8,880 bases of DNA from Corynebacterium sp. (GTDB lineage Bacteria > Actinomycetota > Actinomycetes > Mycobacteriales > Mycobacteriaceae), in NCBI RefSeq assembly GCF_030152825.1, contig NZ_JASLIP010000084.1, positions 1 to 8,880 on the forward strand, read 5' to 3'. Within the stretch, counting starts at the first letter, position 1. Every line of letters begins with the position of its first letter. Below are positions 6,721-8,880 of this stretch, piece by piece. A model generated the notes under the pieces. The model saw only the letters and a program-made list of their open reading frames with translations, did not search any database and was not told where the DNA came from. The position numbers and the translations under genes were made by a program.

Positions 6721-6751
6721 TTACCCCCTGTCCACCCGGCAATGGGGGTAA
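6721..6751 (+). terminator. Inverted repeat after dxs, possible weak terminator
   Basis: TTACCCCC at 6721-6728 pairs perfectly with GGGGGTAA at 6744-6751 across a 15-base loop, beginning 7 bases after the dxs stop. No T-run follows, so it is not a textbook intrinsic terminator. It may be an mRNA 3'-end structure or a protein site. It lies where the housekeeping genes end and the iron-uptake genes begin. Confidence 0.4.
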
Positions 6752-6792
6752 TTAGCAACAGGAATGTTGTGTAAATTTCCCGTGGGATCAAA

Positions 6793-6811
6793 TTAGGCTT
6801 GCCTATCTTCA
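6793..6811 (+). promoter_or_regulatory. DtxR-type iron box 1
   Basis: The 19 bases TTAGGCTTGCCTATCTTCA agree with the DtxR consensus (TTAGGTTAGCCTAACCTAA) at 14 positions. The conserved left half TTAGG and the GCCTA centre are intact. It lies about 146 bases before the siderophore-binding protein start and 7 bases upstream of a TTGACA hexamer. DtxR with Fe2+ would repress from here. Confidence 0.65.
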
Positions 6812-6817
6812 CTCTCT

Positions 6818-6885
6818 TTGACAGTATCTAGGGGGGACTTAGGGCAAGCTAACCTTGCTTGTTCGGTCAACTTTCGGAATAATAC
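6818..6885 (+). promoter_or_regulatory. Promoter region of the siderophore-uptake genes
   Basis: Two candidates are visible. The first is a perfect TTGACA at 6818-6823 with TAGGGC at 6840-6845 (16-base spacing, weak -10); its -10 would lie inside DtxR box 2. The second is TAATAC at 6880-6885 with a poor -35, TTGCTT, at 6855-6860 (19-base spacing) overlapping the end of box 2. Either fits iron repression by steric blocking. The sequence alone does not decide between them. Confidence 0.4.
6839..6857 (+). promoter_or_regulatory. DtxR-type iron box 2
   Basis: TTAGGGCAAGCTAACCTTG matches the DtxR consensus at 13 of 19 positions, with TTAGG and CTAACCT preserved at the two ends. Its centre is 46 bases from the centre of box 1. 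It overlaps either candidate promoter of the binding-protein gene, so it is the more likely repression site of the pair. Confidence 0.65.
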
Positions 6886-6923
6886 CGGCCGTGTCTCCCC
6901 GCAGAGGCGGACCGGGACGAACT

Positions 6924-6931
6924 AGGAAGAG
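6924..6931 (+). promoter_or_regulatory. Ribosome binding site that fixes a TTG start
   Basis: AGGAAGAG sits 7 bases before the TTG at 6939. It supports that codon as the start over the longer open frame beginning at 6855, whose extra 28 residues are charged and would spoil the lipoprotein signal peptide. Confidence 0.75.
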
Positions 6932-6938
6932 CAAAAGA

Positions 6939-7898
6939 TTGAAGATCTCCCACGCACTCGTTGCAGCAGCTGCCGCATTCTCCCTGATCCTCACGGGCTG
7001 CGCAGCCGAGGATAACTCCGCCGAGAATAACTCCGCGTCCAGCCAGCAGAATAACGCGGACCGAACCTATACCCTCGAGGCGGAAAACGGCACCGTCGAG
7101 CTGGAGTCCGAGCCGAAGCGCATCGTCGTCCTCGACTACGCCTCCCTCGACACCCTGGCTGCGCTGGGGGAGAAGGACCGCGTCGTGTCCACCGCCAAGG
7201 CCGCCACCATGCCGGAGGCTGCAGAGGGGATCGAAGCTAACGCTGGTTCGCTGAAGGAGCCGGACATGGAAGCCATCGCCACAGCGGACCCGGACTTGAT
7301 CCTTATCGGCGGACGTCAGGAGAAGATGCTCAAGGAGTTCGAGAAGATCGCGCCGACCGCGAACATGACGATCGACTACGACCACTACACGATTGAGAGC
7401 AATCTGGAGCGCGTCGAAGCCCTGGGCAAGCTCTTCGGTAAGGAAGAGGAAGCTAAGGAGAAGGCCGACGAGATCCGCGATCGCGTGAAGAAGATCTCTG
7501 AGTCCGTTCCGGCTGATAAGAAGGAGGCCGCCGTCCTCATGACCAGCGGTGGCGAGATTAGCCTCTACGGTGCGGACTCCCGCTTCGGCCTGGTCTTCAA
7601 CGACCTCGGCTTCACTCCGGCAGGCGACATCGACAGCGACAGCTCCCACGGCGAGAACGCTTCCTTCGAGCTGCTGAAGAAGATCAACCCGAAGACCATC
7701 TTCGTCATCGACCGCGACGCAGCCATCGGCCAGGAGGGCCACTCCGCGAAGGCCACCCTCGACAACGAGCTGGTCAAGTCGACCGACGCGGCCAAGGAGG
7801 ACCGGATCTACATGCTGAGCGGTGCTGACTGGTACCTCAACGGTGGCGGCGTCGACGGCCTGGACACCATGCTTGACGATATCGAGCAGGCACTCTAA
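6939..7898 (+). CDS. Siderophore ABC transporter substrate-binding lipoprotein (CeuE/FatB/YclQ type)
   Basis: This lipid-anchored protein captures a ferric siderophore outside the cytoplasmic membrane and delivers it to the permease encoded next. The TTG start gives 319 residues beginning MKISHALVAAAAAF, a signal peptide with the lipobox LTGC (lipidated Cys21). A Ser/Asn/Glu/Gln-rich linker (about 22-43) leads into the class III binding-protein fold. KRIVVLDYASLDTLAALG, GSLKEPD, IGGRQEK, YGADSRFG, TLDNELVK and WYLNGGG are all typical of the CeuE/FatB/YclQ group. His237 (SSHGEN) and Tyr299 (DWYLNG) sit 62 apart, close to the His227/Tyr288 pair that completes iron binding in Campylobacter CeuE; that group binds catecholate siderophores or their breakdown products. 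Codons end almost always in C or G, fitting high expression. Two DtxR boxes upstream predict induction under iron shortage. The actual ligand is unknown. Confidence 0.93.
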   Translation: MKISHALVAAAAAFSLILTGCAAEDNSAENNSASSQQNNADRTYTLEAENGTVELESEPKRIVVLDYASLDTLAALGEKDRVVSTAKAATMPEAAEGIEANAGSLKEPDMEAIATADPDLILIGGRQEKMLKEFEKIAPTANMTIDYDHYTIESNLERVEALGKLFGKEEEAKEKADEIRDRVKKISESVPADKKEAAVLMTSGGEISLYGADSRFGLVFNDLGFTPAGDIDSDSSHGENASFELLKKINPKTIFVIDRDAAIGQEGHSAKATLDNELVKSTDAAKEDRIYMLSGADWYLNGGGVDGLDTMLDDIEQAL

Positions 7899-7908
7899 TA
7901 AAACAAAA

Positions 7909-7937
7909 ACCGCGCCACGGGGCTCCCGGGGCGCGGT
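7909..7937. terminator. Strong intergenic hairpin between binding protein and permease
   Basis: ACCGCGCC (7909-7916) pairs with GGCGCGGT (7930-7937). After one mismatch, CGGG (7918-7921) pairs with CCCG (7925-7928) over a GCT loop. The stretch before it is A-rich (AAAACAAAAA, 7900-7909), which makes a U-tract only on the minus strand, where there is no gene to terminate. In the plus direction it would act as a pause, partial terminator or mRNA 3'-end stabiliser after the binding-protein gene. Confidence 0.6.
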
Positions 7938-7986
7938 GCAACCACGTAAATAGCGAGCGAGACGGCAGTAGGAGAGTAGCGATCAG

Positions 7987-8880
7987 ATGGGTACCAACGG
8001 TTCCGTGAGCACCCTGACGAGGCAGGCAGGGGCCCCCTTGTCGCACGCCCCGCAGACCTCATACCGGAATGAGGTCGGATCTCAGAGCAATGCTATCGAC
8101 GCCGCCGCAGTAAGCAGCTCCGCGGCGACGTCCGAATCTGCAGAACGTCTAGCGCCGCGTTCGCGCGGACTCATCTACGGCATGATCATCGCCGCCGTGC
8201 TCGTGCTGCTCTCGCTCCTCAGCCTGATGCTGGGGGCGGCGGATGCGGACTCCTCCGTGGTCGCTGTCTCCCGCATCCCGCGCACCCTCGCCGCTTTGCT
8301 GGCAGGGTCCGCGTTGGCCATGGGCGGGCTGATCATGCAGCTGCTGGCGCGTAACCGCTTCGTTGAGGCGTCGACCGTCGGCTCCACGGAGTCGGCGATG
8401 GCTGGTTTGCTGGCCGTCGCGCTGCTCCTGCCCGGTGCCCCGATGTGGGTGAAGCTCGGGATGGCAAGCCTCACCGCGCTCATCGGCACGATCGGATTTC
8501 TAGTTATCGTGTCCCGAATCAAGGTGCGAACCGGCTTCACAGTTCCGCTGGTGGGCATCATCTACGGCGGCATTATTGGCGCCGCCACCACGTTCTTCGC
8601 ATACTCCTTCGACCTGCTGCAGAGCCTCGGTGCGTGGCAGCTCGGATCCTTCGCAGGCGTGCTCCGCGGCCGCTATGAGCTCCTCTGGCTCGTCGCATTG
8701 CTTGCCCTCGCAGCTTACGTACTCGCTGACCGGTTGACCCTGCTCGGCCTGGGCCACGACCTGGCTAAGGGAGTGGGCGTCCGCGTCAAGCTTGTCGAGT
8801 ACTCCGCCATCGTCATCGTGGCTATCATCGCGGCCGTCACAGTCACCGTCGTGGGTGCGATTCCGTTCATCGGGCTGATC
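7987..8880 (+). CDS. Siderophore ABC transporter permease, FecCD family (3' end outside window)
   Basis: This is the first of the two membrane subunits expected for the transporter; 298 residues are visible and the frame runs off the window. The start ATG 7987 has AGGAGAG at 7970-7976, 10 bases ahead. Residues 1-60 are a hydrophilic Ser/Ala-rich cytoplasmic extension. Helix 1 spans about 62-82. The FecCD signature RIPRTLAALLAGSALAMGG starts at 96, with MQ at 117-118. NRFVEASTVGSTESA (123-137) resembles the NRFVSPTTAGT block of YclN/FatD/CeuB-type permeases and differs from the NPLADP form of many other FecCD proteins. LLGLGHDLAKGVGV (252-265) is likely the loop that contacts the ATPase. The visible end, GAIPFIGLI, matches the family's G-x-I-x-FIGL block. 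It lies 88 bases after the binding-protein gene, in the same operon. The second permease and ATPase genes should follow. Confidence 0.92.
   Translation, partial: MGTNGSVSTLTRQAGAPLSHAPQTSYRNEVGSQSNAIDAAAVSSSAATSESAERLAPRSRGLIYGMIIAAVLVLLSLLSLMLGAADADSSVVAVSRIPRTLAALLAGSALAMGGLIMQLLARNRFVEASTVGSTESAMAGLLAVALLLPGAPMWVKLGMASLTALIGTIGFLVIVSRIKVRTGFTVPLVGIIYGGIIGAATTFFAYSFDLLQSLGAWQLGSFAGVLRGRYELLWLVALLALAAYVLADRLTLLGLGHDLAKGVGVRVKLVEYSAIVIVAIIAAVTVTVVGAIPFIGLI
8055..8076 (+). repeat. Hairpin inside the 5' coding part of the permease gene
   Basis: GACCTCAT (8055-8062) pairs perfectly with ATGAGGTC (8069-8076) over a six-base loop, ACCGGA. It falls at codons 23-30, within the low-complexity N-terminal extension. 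No T-run follows. It could slow ribosomes or RNA polymerase early in the gene, or be chance. Confidence 0.5.

Noticed and set aside
6855..6938. A longer start for the siderophore-binding protein.
   Set aside because: It would put 28 charged residues ahead of the signal peptide and place coding sequence at the edge of DtxR box 2; AGGAAGAG before TTG 6939 is the better start.
1..8880. CRISPR arrays, tRNA or rRNA genes, insertion sequences, toxin-antitoxin pairs or phage genes.
   Set aside because: No repeat-spacer periodicity, no tRNA-like fold with a conserved T-arm, and no transposase, integrase or toxin motif was seen on either strand.

Overview
The window reads as chromosomal DNA of a high-GC member of Corynebacterium. 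Three things point there. The gene order suhB, DUF4193, DUF3093 (reversed), dut, DUF3710, TRAM-type RNA methyltransferase, dxs is the conserved actinobacterial block known from Mycobacterium and Corynebacterium, usually beside sigA and ppgK. Dxs carries the actinobacterial form of its motif (NDNGRSYSP) and dUTPase the form with His in motif 5 (GGHGSTG). Two DtxR-type iron boxes precede the siderophore genes. The species cannot be fixed from this sequence; a lipophilic, high-GC lineage is only a guess.

Layout. Positions 2-904 hold the 3' part of an inositol-monophosphatase gene (suhB), whose 5' end is outside the window. After a 185-base gap with a likely promoter and a structured leader comes a small zinc-ribbon protein (DUF4193, 1090-1389). 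It converges on a two-helix membrane protein (DUF3093, 1456-1980, minus strand). The 66-base gap between them holds one terminator-like hairpin and one arm of a second hairpin that folds over the stop codon of the DUF3093 gene. Diverging from DUF3093 is dut (2201-2650), whose -10 element lies so close to the ATG that the mRNA is probably leaderless. Next are a DUF3710 protein (2768-3511) and a TRAM-domain SAM-dependent RNA methyltransferase (3504-4754) that overlap by 8 bases, and then dxs (4825-6714), the first enzyme of the MEP isoprenoid pathway.

From about 6715 the character changes from housekeeping to iron acquisition. A 224-base regulatory region carries two DtxR-type operators. It leads to a lipoprotein siderophore-binding protein of the CeuE/FatB/YclQ type (6939-7898), then an intergenic hairpin, then the first permease gene of the same ABC transporter (7987 to the window end, 3' truncated). 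The second permease and the ATPase are expected just beyond the window. The binding protein would capture a ferric, probably catecholate-type, siderophore outside the membrane and pass it to the permease, with DtxR-Fe(II) shutting the unit off when iron is sufficient.

I found no rRNA, tRNA, CRISPR array, transposase, att site or phage gene, and no clearly new multi-gene system. The points most worth a second look are the nested hairpins at the DUF4193/DUF3093 junction, the paired DtxR boxes, the leaderless dut start, and the two hairpins around the start of the permease gene.
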